A DNA stretch of 64,000 bases from Planctomycetota bacterium. Its GTDB lineage: Bacteria; Planctomycetota; Planctomycetia; Gemmatales; Gemmataceae. Under the pieces are notes generated by a model. That model searched no databases and had not been told where the DNA came from. It was given only the letters and a program-made list of their open reading frames with translations. Below, piece after piece: positions 9,048 through 18,599 of this stretch (position 1 is its first letter; each line of letters opens with the position of its first letter). The translations under genes and the position numbers were made by a program. The stretch spans positions 41,869 to 105,868 of the forward strand of contig VGXS01000012.1 of NCBI GenBank assembly GCA_016873225.1, read 5' to 3'.

Positions 9048-10139
9048 ATGAAGGCAGGCATCGTCGGGCTTCCCAATGTGGGCAAGAGCACGCTCTTCAA
9101 CGCGCTCACCAGTTCCAAGCAGGCCCAAGCCGCCAACTACCCTTTCTGCACCATCGAGCCCAACGAGGGAATTGTCCCGGTGCCCGACCCGCGGTTGGGG
9201 CGCATCACCAAATACATCGTGCCCCAGAAAATCATTCCCTCGACGCTGACGCTCGTGGACATCGCCGGCATCGTGAAGGGCGCCAGCGAGGGCGAGGGGC
9301 TTGGCAACAAGTTTCTCAGCCACATCCGGGAAGTGGATGCCATCCTGCAGGTGGTGCGCTGCTTCAGCGACCCCGATGTGGTCCATGTGGCGGGCAAGGT
9401 CGACCCGATGGCCGACATCGAAACCATCGAAATTGAACTGATGCTCGCCGATGTCCAGTCGCTTGAAAACGCGCTGCCCAAGGCCGAGCGCGCCGCCAAG
9501 GGAGGCGACAAGGAAGCCAAGGACCGCGCCGAGGCGGCCCGGAAATGCCTCGATCACCTTCTCAAGGAAAGCAAGCCGCTGCGCACCCTCAGGCTTGAGG
9601 ACCATGAGGCCAAGGCGATCCACAGCTTCGGACTGATGACCGCCAAGAAAATCCTTTATGTGGTGAATGTCGACGAGAACGATCTTTACGGAAAGGGGCC
9701 CCAGGCGATGCGCGTGCGGGAACACGCCGGGAAGGTCGGCGCCGGCGTGGTGCCCGTGTGCGCCAAGCTGGAGGCTGAAATCGCCGAACTCGACGAAGGC
9801 GACCGCGCGGAAATGCTTGTCTCATCGGGGATCGCCGAGCCATCGCTAGCCGTGCTGGCGCGGGAAACCTACCGGGTCCTCGGTTACCAGAGCTATTTCA
9901 CCGCTGGCGAGAAGGAAGTGCGCGCCTGGCCCATTCCCGTCGGCGCCACGGCCCCACAAGCCGCCGGGGTGATTCATACTGATTTCGAGAAAGGCTTCAT
10001 CCGCGCCGAAATCTACAGCCTCGAGGACCTTGAACAACACAAGAACGAACGCGACATCAGGTCCGCCGGCAAGTTGCGCACGGTCGGCCGGGATTATGTC
10101 ATGCAGGATGGCGACATCTGCCATTTCCTGTTCAACTAA
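9048..10139 (+). CDS. ychF: Redox-regulated ATPase/GTPase YchF
   Basis: [47 protein letters not shown]...[30 protein letters not shown]-terminal TGS-like domain. Confidence 0.97.
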   Translation: MKAGIVGLPNVGKSTLFNALTSSKQAQAANYPFCTIEPNEGIVPVPDPRLGRITKYIVPQKIIPSTLTLVDIAGIVKGASEGEGLGNKFLSHIREVDAILQVVRCFSDPDVVHVAGKVDPMADIETIEIELMLADVQSLENALPKAERAAKGGDKEAKDRAEAARKCLDHLLKESKPLRTLRLEDHEAKAIHSFGLMTAKKILYVVNVDENDLYGKGPQAMRVREHAGKVGAGVVPVCAKLEAEIAELDEGDRAEMLVSSGIAEPSLAVLARETYRVLGYQSYFTAGEKEVRAWPIPVGATAPQAAGVIHTDFEKGFIRAEIYSLEDLEQHKNERDIRSAGKLRTVGRDYVMQDGDICHFLFN

Positions 10140-10167
10140 CAAATCGCACTCCCCTGGAGACACACCA

Positions 10168-10986
10168 ATGTTCCGACTCGCACTCCTTTTCCTGATGGCC
10201 GCCTGTTCACAGGTTTGGGCCCAGGCCCGGATTCCCGCCGACCTTAAAATTGAGGAATCCGTCGACGCCAAGGGCAAGGCCAAGGTTCTGTTCATCGCCG
10301 GGACCACGGTGTTCAAGCCCGGAGAACACGACTACATCGGCGGTTGCCGCGAACTGATGAAATCAGTGGCCGAAGGGGGCAAGGCCGCGCCGGTGCTGGC
10401 CCTCGAATGGCCAACCAAGGCGGAAACCTGGAATGATGTCGCGTCGGTTGTGTTCTTCTTCGACGGCGCCGAGAAGCATCAGGCCGTCGCCAAGGGTCGC
10501 GCCGCCCAAATCGACGCCCTCGTGAAAAAAGGCGCCGGCCTTGTTCAACTTCACCAGACGGCGGATTACCCGGAGGCCTTCACGGAAAAGGCCGTCTCCT
10601 GGTCCGGCGGAGCCTGGAAGAAGGGAATTGGCAAGCGCGCCCATTGGGTGGAAACCTTCAAGGATTTCCCCCAGCACCCCGTATTCACCGGCGTGGGCGC
10701 CTTCACCATCGACGATGGATGGCTTTGGAACATCAAGTTCGTGGATGGCATGAAGGGAGTCACCCCGCTTCTGCGCACCGTGGATCCGAAGAAAAAGGAT
10801 GATCCCAAGGCCGACGCCGCCATCATCGCATGGGCCTATGAACGGCCCGCCGGGGGAAGGTCGGTCACCTTCACGGGCGGCCATTTGCACAAGAGCCTGG
10901 AAGACCCGAACTACAGGCGCTTCCTGACCAATGCCATCCTCTGGTCCGCCGAAAAAGTCACCGCAAACGCCGCGGCAAGCCGCTGA
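10168..10986 (+). CDS. ThuA domain-containing secreted protein
   Basis: Signal peptide MFRLALLFLMAACSQVWA; KVLFIAGTTVFKPGEHDYIGGCRELMK...GLVQLHQTADYPE; C-terminal GGHLHKSLEDPNYRRFLTNAILWSA. Confidence 0.82.
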   Translation: MFRLALLFLMAACSQVWAQARIPADLKIEESVDAKGKAKVLFIAGTTVFKPGEHDYIGGCRELMKSVAEGGKAAPVLALEWPTKAETWNDVASVVFFFDGAEKHQAVAKGRAAQIDALVKKGAGLVQLHQTADYPEAFTEKAVSWSGGAWKKGIGKRAHWVETFKDFPQHPVFTGVGAFTIDDGWLWNIKFVDGMKGVTPLLRTVDPKKKDDPKADAAIIAWAYERPAGGRSVTFTGGHLHKSLEDPNYRRFLTNAILWSAEKVTANAAASR

Positions 10987-11430
10987 ATCCGCGAAAAATG
11001 AATTCAATCCGGTCCTCTCGATTTGCTTTCACACTTTGACGATCTTTTATATAAAAATCTGAATCATTTTTCTCAATCTATTGATTTAATCAAAATCCAA
11101 GCTAACATCTTTTTTTAATTGGTTTATATACCAACATAATTGATAGATCTCCAAAAAACCGCAGTCGATGCTTTATTAAATCAGGTAATGGCATGCTCAA
11201 GCTATTAACACGACCGGGCAATCAACGGCATCCACAGCAATTTCATCGTGGAATTCCGGTAGTTCATGAATTCGCATCAGGCGGGATAGCCTGCAAAATC
11301 GTTGCGGTTGGACGGAAATCCGAAAGATCCGCTCAATCAAAGCTTCTTTTTCAATCGTCATCACCTTCACACCTTGTTACTTTATTTCGATAAATTGGGA
11401 AATGTGCGAATTTTAATTGGAGTTTCGCCC

Positions 11431-14400
11431 ATGCGTCTGAACTGGTTCTCCTCCATCTTTCATTCCTTCAAGAAATCCCAACCCACCCGGACTCGAAACA
11501 ATCGGCCACGGCGATCCTTGGCCCTAGAACGCATGGAAGACCGTTGCACGCCTGCCACGGCCTCTATTTTTGGAACTTCAACACTTCGCATCGACTTCAC
11601 CGCACCGAGCGATCAGGTTTCCGCCTCATTTGATGGCACCAACATCACATTGACCGGATCGTTCACCACCGCCCCCGCGCCCTTCAGTGGAATCAACAGA
11701 ATCGAAATTTTGGATTCTGCGTCCTCCCCCTCCAACCAGAAAATGACATTCACCGGATCCAACCCGTTTACCCTTTCAGGCGGATTGGAATCGTCTGGCG
11801 TTGAAAGCGTCATTTTCAACCAAGAGATCGATGCTGGCGGCGGATCAAATGGAATCTCGGTGAACGCCCCGACTTCCATCGCCGTCAGGGCCGACCTCAT
11901 TGCCGGGTCAGCCGGCGTCAAACTGATAGCCAACCCCGCGGCGACGGGTTCCTTTTCCTATGGCATCCTGGTGGAGAACGGGGCCAACATCTCCACCACG
12001 AATGACGGTGACATCGAACTGGATGGCCATTCGGGTAACACGGGAGGCGGATACCGAACGGGCGTTATCCTGCAATCATTCGCGAAAGTCACAGCCGACG
12101 GCGAGGCCAAGGTTTCGATCACCGGCAACGGAGGAACCAACGCCGGCCCCAGCAACCTCGGAATCTCCATCACCGACACATCCATTGTCTCCTCGGTGGA
12201 TGGCGACATCACCCTGAGCGGAACCGGAGGCGGCGGGCAGGGGGCCGGCAACACCGGCATCCACATTGGCTCCTCTTCCCGCATCATCTCTTCAAACGGG
12301 TTCGTGGACATCACTGGCGTTGGCGGCACGGGAACCAACACGGGCAACTACGGCATCCGTCTCACCGGAACTTCCGCCATTGTCACGCAGGGCGGCGCGC
12401 TTTTGATGACCGGAACTGGCACCAGCGGAGGCAATGGCGCCGCCGGTATTTCCTTGGAAGCCAATTGCCAGCTCGATGCCGACGGCGGCGACCTCAAACT
12501 TGTGGCGGACAGCATCGACACGACGGGCGCCCCCATCATGTCGGTCGGTGGAACGGTTTCCTTTGAATCGCTGACAGCGGGACTTCCCATCAACCTGGGT
12601 TCGGGTGACAAATTCACGGGAACGCTCACATTGGGCCTTTCCGCAACCGAATTGGCCGCGGTCTCCGCCAATCTCGTCACCATCGGGTCGGCATCCACAG
12701 GCGCGGTAACCGTTTTTGGCAGCACCGAGCTCGCATCAACACAAAACCTGAAGATCATCTCGGGATCCACGATCAACAGTTCCTCCTCTTCCGTGGTGTT
12801 GTCGGTGGCTTCCCTGGAACTGGCGGCGGGCACAGGTATCGGCACGACCACTCCCTTCCGCACGGCTTCCAGCACGATCATCGCCTCCACGACCTCGGGC
12901 GGGGTTTCCATCTCCAACACCAACTCAGGAATCACCACAGCCACCCTTTCCGGATCGAGCGTGTCGTTCTCTACCACGGGCGCGCTGGATATTTCGGGGG
13001 GAACAGTGGCGGGAACCCTGAACATCACGGCGGGCGGCGACATCACCCAATCGGGTCCCTTCACCGTGGGCGGCGCGACAACGGTCAGCACCGCTTCAGA
13101 ATTCGACATCATTCTTGACAAGGCGAATGATTTTGGTTCGATTGCCATCTCTGGCGGTCGCAATATCACCATTGCCGACAAGAACACCCTGACTCTTGGA
13201 ACCCTTGCCGTCACGGGCAACCTCACCGCCAACTCCACAGGCGACCTCAACCTTGGACAAGGCTCCGTCGGCGGCACCCTCACCGCCAACAGCAACGGCG
13301 GGAACACCACCCAGGCCGGACCTCTCTCCGTCACCGGTGCATCCTCCATCAATGCCGGCGCGGGAAGCATTTCCCTCATTAACGGATCCAACAACTTCAC
13401 GGGCGCCGTCAGCCTCACCGGCGCCACCGTTCAGATCACCGACGCCAACGCCCTCACCCTAGGAACCCTAGCCGTCTCTGGAAACCTCACCGCCACCTCC
13501 ACCGGCAGCCTCAACCTTGGGCAAGGCTCCGTCGGCGGCACTCTCACCGCCAACAGCAACGGCGGCAACATCACCCAAGCCGGACCTCTCTCCGTCACCG
13601 GTGCCTCTGCCATCACAGGCCCAGTTGGGCCCATCGGAGCCAACGCCGGCGCTGGAAACATCACCCTTGCCAATGCCAACAACGACTTCACGGGCACCGT
13701 GGCCCTTACCGGCGCCGTGACTCAGATCACCGACAAGAACGCGCTCACCGTGACACTAACCACCACGGGAGACACCACACTCATCGCCGGTGGCAACCTC
13801 ACGGCCAGCGGTTCGGTCTCAGGCTCCGGGAGCGACCTCACCACAACCACCACCAACGGCGAAACCACAACCTTCGGTTCCACCACCGTCGCGGCCAACC
13901 TCTCCGTCACCAGCGCCGGCGCCGTCAGCCAAACGGGAACCCTCACCGTCGGCGGAAACTCCAACATCAATGCCAGCGGGAACGCGATCACACTCACCGA
14001 TAACAACAACGACTTCGCTGGAACCGTGACGCTCACCGGCGCCGTGACACGCATCACCGACAAGAACGCGCTCGCCGTGATCCTCGCGACCACGGGAGAC
14101 ACCACCCTGATCGCCGGCGGAAACCTGACGGCCAAGGGATCCGTCAACGGATCCTTGAAGGCGACGGCATCGGGTGGCATCAGCGGATCGGGCCACCTGG
14201 CTGTTTCAGGTGATTCGGAGTTCTCCGCCATATCTCCCGGCAGCATCTCGTTCACCAACCTCGCCTGCCTGGGCCAAATATCCGCCAACACCTCCTCCGG
14301 AAACGCCACCATCATCAACAGCGGCCCGATCCTCTTTTCAGGATCCGTTGTGGGCGTTTACTCCCTCAGGGCGCTGACGGGAGGCATCAGCGACTTCGGA

Positions 14401-15909
14401 CCCGTATCGGCAACGGTAGGACTCGTCCTCGAGGCTCCCGGCGAATCCAGGCTCGACCAAGACCTTTCCGGACCGGGCGGCATCACCTTCAAGGGCACAG
14501 GCACCCTTGTGATCACTGGAAACAACACCATCACGGGCCCCACCCATATTCGCGGCGGCACCGTGATTCTGACCGGTGACCTGTCATCAAGCCCGATGAC
14601 GGTTTCCGCGGGCACCTTCACGGGATCAGGCTCCGTCAAGTCGCTGACCGTCACCGGTGGAACGGCGAACCCCGACTTGAGGTTCTCAACCTCCTCGCTT
14701 TCCATCGGCAAGGCCGGCCGATTGGTCTTCCAGGTCGGCGGCATTATCGCGGGTGTCAACCAGGCCGTTATTTCGGCGAGTTCCGTATCGATTTCCGGCA
14801 AGCTCGCCATCGCCGCCAATCCGGCTTTCCGCACCGTCATGGGAAGCACCATCACCTTGGTCGACAACACGGGTGGGGGCAAGGTAACCGGACAATTCTC
14901 GGGCCTGGCCGAGGGGGCGCAGGTCATGGTCAACGGGATGCGCTATTTCATTTCGTACAGGGGCGGAGCGGGCAAGAATGATGTCGTGCTTAACCGGCCA
15001 ACCATCGTGACGGCATCGGTTTCCAATCGGCAGATCAGCGTCCTTGACAAGGATGGCAGGTCGCGGACAAACTTCTTGCCCTTTGGTCCTTTCCTGGGCA
15101 AGGTGACCATTTCCACGGGAGACATCAACGGGGACGGCGTTCCCGATATTCTCACAGGATCGGGAATCGGCAATCGTCCCCATGTGAGGGTCTTCAACGG
15201 GGTCGACCTGTCGAATGTGGCCTCCTTCTTCGTTCTCGAGCCTTCACTGATGGGCGAGGTTTCCGTCGCCGCCGGTGACATCAACGGGGATGGCCGCGCG
15301 GACATCATCGCCGCCGCCGGGCGCGGCGACCCCGGCCTGGTCCGCGCCTATTCCGGAACCGACCTGTCCGTCATCAAGTCATTTTTCCCGTTCGGCTCCG
15401 GCTATACCGGGGGAGTGGCCATTTCAGCGGGCGACTTCAACGATGACGGCATCGCCGACATCGCCTGCGGAACGGGGGGACTGGTTCCCGCCAAGGTCAG
15501 GGTGTTCAACGGCGCCACGGGAGCGCTATTGGGAAACTGGACACCGTTCGTTGGCTTCTCTGGTTCGTTGTCCGTTGCCGTGGGCGACTTCAACGGCGAT
15601 GGCCGGGTTGACCTGATCGCCGGTGCGGGCGCCGGTGGCAGGCCGGATGTGGCGATTTTCAACGGCGCCACGGGCAGGCGCATCGGCAACTTCACCACCT
15701 TCGGCTCGGGATACGCCAGCGGGATTTCCGTAGCGGCTGTTGACTATTTCGGTTCTGGAAGGAGTCAGGTGCTGGTTACCCCGCTGGCAGTCAACTCGAC
15801 ACCTGCCGTGCGGGTCTTCGATTTTCCCGGTTTCCGCTTGATCAGGGAGTTCGCGGCCATGGTGCCTGCGGGCGGCGCCTCGGTAACAGGAGCCAGCGGA
15901 CAAAGGTGA
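11431..15909 (+). CDS. Giant repetitive extracellular protein with FG-GAP/VCBS-like C-terminus
   Basis: N-terminal RRSLALERMEDRCTPA motif, Thr/Ser/Gly-rich beta-repeats, internal duplications, then DINGDGVPDILTGSG / DINGDGRADIIAAAG / DFNDDGIADIACGTG / DFNGDGRVDLIAGAG FG-GAP units. Confidence 0.85.
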   Translation: MRLNWFSSIFHSFKKSQPTRTRNNRPRRSLALERMEDRCTPATASIFGTSTLRIDFTAPSDQVSASFDGTNITLTGSFTTAPAPFSGINRIEILDSASSPSNQKMTFTGSNPFTLSGGLESSGVESVIFNQEIDAGGGSNGISVNAPTSIAVRADLIAGSAGVKLIANPAATGSFSYGILVENGANISTTNDGDIELDGHSGNTGGGYRTGVILQSFAKVTADGEAKVSITGNGGTNAGPSNLGISITDTSIVSSVDGDITLSGTGGGGQGAGNTGIHIGSSSRIISSNGFVDITGVGGTGTNTGNYGIRLTGTSAIVTQGGALLMTGTGTSGGNGAAGISLEANCQLDADGGDLKLVADSIDTTGAPIMSVGGTVSFESLTAGLPINLGSGDKFTGTLTLGLSATELAAVSANLVTIGSASTGAVTVFGSTELASTQNLKIISGSTINSSSSSVVLSVASLELAAGTGIGTTTPFRTASSTIIASTTSGGVSISNTNSGITTATLSGSSVSFSTTGALDISGGTVAGTLNITAGGDITQSGPFTVGGATTVSTASEFDIILDKANDFGSIAISGGRNITIADKNTLTLGTLAVTGNLTANSTGDLNLGQGSVGGTLTANSNGGNTTQAGPLSVTGASSINAGAGSISLINGSNNFTGAVSLTGATVQITDANALTLGTLAVSGNLTATSTGSLNLGQGSVGGTLTANSNGGNITQAGPLSVTGASAITGPVGPIGANAGAGNITLANANNDFTGTVALTGAVTQITDKNALTVTLTTTGDTTLIAGGNLTASGSVSGSGSDLTTTTTNGETTTFGSTTVAANLSVTSAGAVSQTGTLTVGGNSNINASGNAITLTDNNNDFAGTVTLTGAVTRITDKNALAVILATTGDTTLIAGGNLTAKGSVNGSLKATASGGISGSGHLAVSGDSEFSAISPGSISFTNLACLGQISANTSSGNATIINSGPILFSGSVVGVYSLRALTGGISDFGPVSATVGLVLEAPGESRLDQDLSGPGGITFKGTGTLVITGNNTITGPTHIRGGTVILTGDLSSSPMTVSAGTFTGSGSVKSLTVTGGTANPDLRFSTSSLSIGKAGRLVFQVGGIIAGVNQAVISASSVSISGKLAIAANPAFRTVMGSTITLVDNTGGGKVTGQFSGLAEGAQVMVNGMRYFISYRGGAGKNDVVLNRPTIVTASVSNRQISVLDKDGRSRTNFLPFGPFLGKVTISTGDINGDGVPDILTGSGIGNRPHVRVFNGVDLSNVASFFVLEPSLMGEVSVAAGDINGDGRADIIAAAGRGDPGLVRAYSGTDLSVIKSFFPFGSGYTGGVAISAGDFNDDGIADIACGTGGLVPAKVRVFNGATGALLGNWTPFVGFSGSLSVAVGDFNGDGRVDLIAGAGAGGRPDVAIFNGATGRRIGNFTTFGSGYASGISVAAVDYFGSGRSQVLVTPLAVNSTPAVRVFDFPGFRLIREFAAMVPAGGASVTGASGQR
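13190..14130 (+). repeat. Intragenic tandem repeats (about 264 bp and about 330 bp spacing)
   Basis: TLGTLAV(T/S)GNLTA(N/T)STG(D/S)LNLGQGSVGGTLTANSNGGN(T/I)TQAGPLSVTGAS at about 13196 and again at about 13460. NNDF(T/A)GTV(A/T)LTGAVT(Q/R)ITDKNAL...TTGDTTLIAGGNLTA at about 13680 and about 14010. Confidence 0.85.
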
Positions 15910-15990
15910 AAATTTCATCGAATACTCACGGCAAACTGAGTCCATTTCCGCAGAATAACTCCGGAACAACAACCGTGAGTGGGCTTTCCC

Positions 15991-18501
15991 ATGCTTGCCG
16001 TGATCTTTTCGACCTGTCAGGTTCTGTGCTGGCAGGCGAATCCTGACGCCGCGAAGCCTCGCTTTCCAGGGCCCGTCGAAGGCGGATACCTGCTGCCCAA
16101 CGGCTGGACCGTGACCCCGGTCGGCCGGCAGGTTGAGCTTTCCGACTTGCCTCTCAACATCATCGTCGATGGCGGCCGGGCGTTTGTCGCCACCAGCGGA
16201 TTCAACCGCCACGCGCTCTCCATTGTCGACCTCGCATCGGCCAAGTTGACCGATGAAACCACCGTGAGGCAAAGCTGGTATGGCCTGGCGCGGGACGGCG
16301 CGACCGGGCGCATCTGGTGGGCCGGAGGCGGACACGGCCAACTGCATTCCTTCAGCATCAAGGATGGCAAGCTCAACCAGACCTCGGCCAAGGAAGGAAT
16401 CGGCATCACCGAGGGCATCCGCCTGCCGACGATCGATCCGACCGCCGGTTTCCGGAGCGGAATCCTTCTTGAAAAAGGCGCGAAGACCCTGGTCTCACTC
16501 GACATCAACAAGGGCCTCGCCCTGCGCGTTGACGCGGAAACGGGCAAGACGATCAGGACTTCGGCCATCGGCGGACGACCCTACGATGTCATCCCTTCGC
16601 CCAACGGCAAGCTTTTGATGGTTTCCGACTGGGCCGGCAAGCGGGTGCTCCTTCTCGACCCGGAAACCCTCGCGCAGGCGGGTTCCATCGCCGTTGGCGA
16701 CCACCCCAACCAGATGGTGGCCCATCCCAAGGACAACAGGGTTTTCGTGGCGTGCGCCAGCAGCAACAAGGTCTCGGTGATCGACGCCCTGAGAGGGATC
16801 GTCGTGGAGGAGATCCACACGGCTCTGTTCCCCAAGGCGCCCGAGGGTTCAACCCCGTGCGCCTTGGCGCTCGACCCGGCCGGCAAGACATTGTTCGTGG
16901 CCTGCGCCGACAACAACGCCGTCGCCGTGATCGACATCGAACCACGCGAGGACGGCAAGCCCGCCAGCGCCGTCAAGGGTTTCATTCCCACCGGTTGGTA
17001 TCCCACGGCGCTCGCCGTGACGCCCGATGGCCAACAACTCCTCGTGGGCGTCGGCAAGGGCAACCAGAGCAATCCCAATCCCCGTTACACCGAGGAGCAG
17101 AAGAAGGCGGCCGAGAAGGACGAGGTGCGTTCAGCCGCGCGGAGGCTGATGCCCTACCCCTACATCGGCACCACGCTTTCCGGCAGCCTCTCGATCATCG
17201 AGATGCCCGATGAAGCCAAGCTGAAGGAATACACGGCCCGGGTTTACCGCAATTGCCCCTACTCCGACTCGCAGTTGACGACGGCACCCAGCGCGCGAAA
17301 GACCGCCATTCCCACAAGGGTTGGCGACAAGTCTCCCATCGAGCATGTCATCTACATCATCAAGGAAAACCGCACCTATGACCAGGTGTTCAGCGACATC
17401 GAGCGCGGCAACCGCGATCCTTCCCTGCTCATGTTCGGCCGGAAGATCACGCCCAACCACCACAAGCTTGCCGAGGAATTCGTCCTGCTCGACAACCTGT
17501 ATTGCAACGGACAGGTCAGCCGCGACGGACACCCGTGGAGCACGGGTGCCTACCACACCGATTACATCGCCCGCGACTGGCACCTCACCTACTCGCGCCG
17601 CAAGGGTGTTGATGACGACGATGACGGCGACCTTTCGAATCCGCCTTCCGGCTATTTATGGGATGCCTGCAAGCGCGCCGGCCTCAGCTACCGCAGCTAT
17701 GGCGAATATGGCAAGCGGGTGAGCGAACCCGATGGCTCCTCCCGCATGGAAGGCCGCGTCCCCGGACTCATCGGCCACTTCTCGCCCAAGTTCGGACTTC
17801 TCCCCAAGGGTGCCGGCAAGCGCGCCGTGCGCGACACCGACAAGGTCGAAACCTTCCTTGAGGAGTTCCGCGAGTACGAGAAGAATGGCGACCTGCCCCG
17901 GTTCATCATCATGAGCCTCGGCGAGGACCACACCTCGGGCACCGCGCCCGGGGCCTTCACCCCCGAGGCCTGTGTCGCCAGCAACGACCTCGCCCTAGGA
18001 CGCCTGGTGGAAGCCGTGAGCAAGTCCAAGTACTGGGCGAAGACGGCCATTTTCGTGATCGAGGACGATGCCCAGAACGGCCCCGACCATGTCGACGCCC
18101 ACCGCACCATCGGACTGGTGGTCTCCCCCTACGCGAGGCGCAAGCATCTCGACAGCACCCAGTACGCCACGGTGAGCATGATCCGCACCATGGAACTCAT
18201 CCTCGGCCTGCCGCCGCTCAGCCAGTACGATGCCGCCGCCCGGCCGATGTTCGAATCGTTCACCGACCAGGCGGACACCGCCCCTTACGGCCACCTTCCG
18301 GCGGAAATCGACCTGGAAGCCAAGAACAAGGCCACGGCTTATGGCGCCGCCCGTTCTGCGAAAATGGACTTCAGCGAGTACGACCGCATCGACGACTTCG
18401 AGTTGAACGAGATCCTTTGGCGGCACATCAAGGGGGCCAACGCGCCTTTGCCCCCGGCGGTTCGCAGGGCCATCGCGTTTCGCTCGCAAGCCGTGCGGTA
18501 A
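15991..18501 (+). CDS. Bifunctional YncE-like beta-propeller / alkaline phosphatase-type phosphoesterase
   Basis: Propeller repeats (LLMVSDWAGKRVLLLDPETL..., VFVACASSNKVSVIDAL) then HVIYIIKENRTYDQVFSDIERGN...GDHTSGTAPGA...AIFVIEDDAQNGPDHVDAHR. Confidence 0.88.
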   Translation: MLAVIFSTCQVLCWQANPDAAKPRFPGPVEGGYLLPNGWTVTPVGRQVELSDLPLNIIVDGGRAFVATSGFNRHALSIVDLASAKLTDETTVRQSWYGLARDGATGRIWWAGGGHGQLHSFSIKDGKLNQTSAKEGIGITEGIRLPTIDPTAGFRSGILLEKGAKTLVSLDINKGLALRVDAETGKTIRTSAIGGRPYDVIPSPNGKLLMVSDWAGKRVLLLDPETLAQAGSIAVGDHPNQMVAHPKDNRVFVACASSNKVSVIDALRGIVVEEIHTALFPKAPEGSTPCALALDPAGKTLFVACADNNAVAVIDIEPREDGKPASAVKGFIPTGWYPTALAVTPDGQQLLVGVGKGNQSNPNPRYTEEQKKAAEKDEVRSAARRLMPYPYIGTTLSGSLSIIEMPDEAKLKEYTARVYRNCPYSDSQLTTAPSARKTAIPTRVGDKSPIEHVIYIIKENRTYDQVFSDIERGNRDPSLLMFGRKITPNHHKLAEEFVLLDNLYCNGQVSRDGHPWSTGAYHTDYIARDWHLTYSRRKGVDDDDDGDLSNPPSGYLWDACKRAGLSYRSYGEYGKRVSEPDGSSRMEGRVPGLIGHFSPKFGLLPKGAGKRAVRDTDKVETFLEEFREYEKNGDLPRFIIMSLGEDHTSGTAPGAFTPEACVASNDLALGRLVEAVSKSKYWAKTAIFVIEDDAQNGPDHVDAHRTIGLVVSPYARRKHLDSTQYATVSMIRTMELILGLPPLSQYDAAARPMFESFTDQADTAPYGHLPAEIDLEAKNKATAYGAARSAKMDFSEYDRIDDFELNEILWRHIKGANAPLPPAVRRAIAFRSQAVR

Positions 18502-18513
18502 CCAGACCCAACC

Positions 18514-18594
18514 CCGGATCCTGAAGAGTCGGCTCTAGAGCCTTGGCGGAGCTGACTTACGCTGTTATTTCAGCCTTTCGACACCAGGATCCCG
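18514..18594. terminator. Inverted repeat between convergent genes (possible bidirectional terminator)
   Basis: CCGGATCCTG (18514-18523) and CAGGATCCCG (18585-18594) with palindrome GGCTCTAGAGCC (18531-18542) in between. Confidence 0.35.
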
Positions 18595-18599
18595 CCCGA

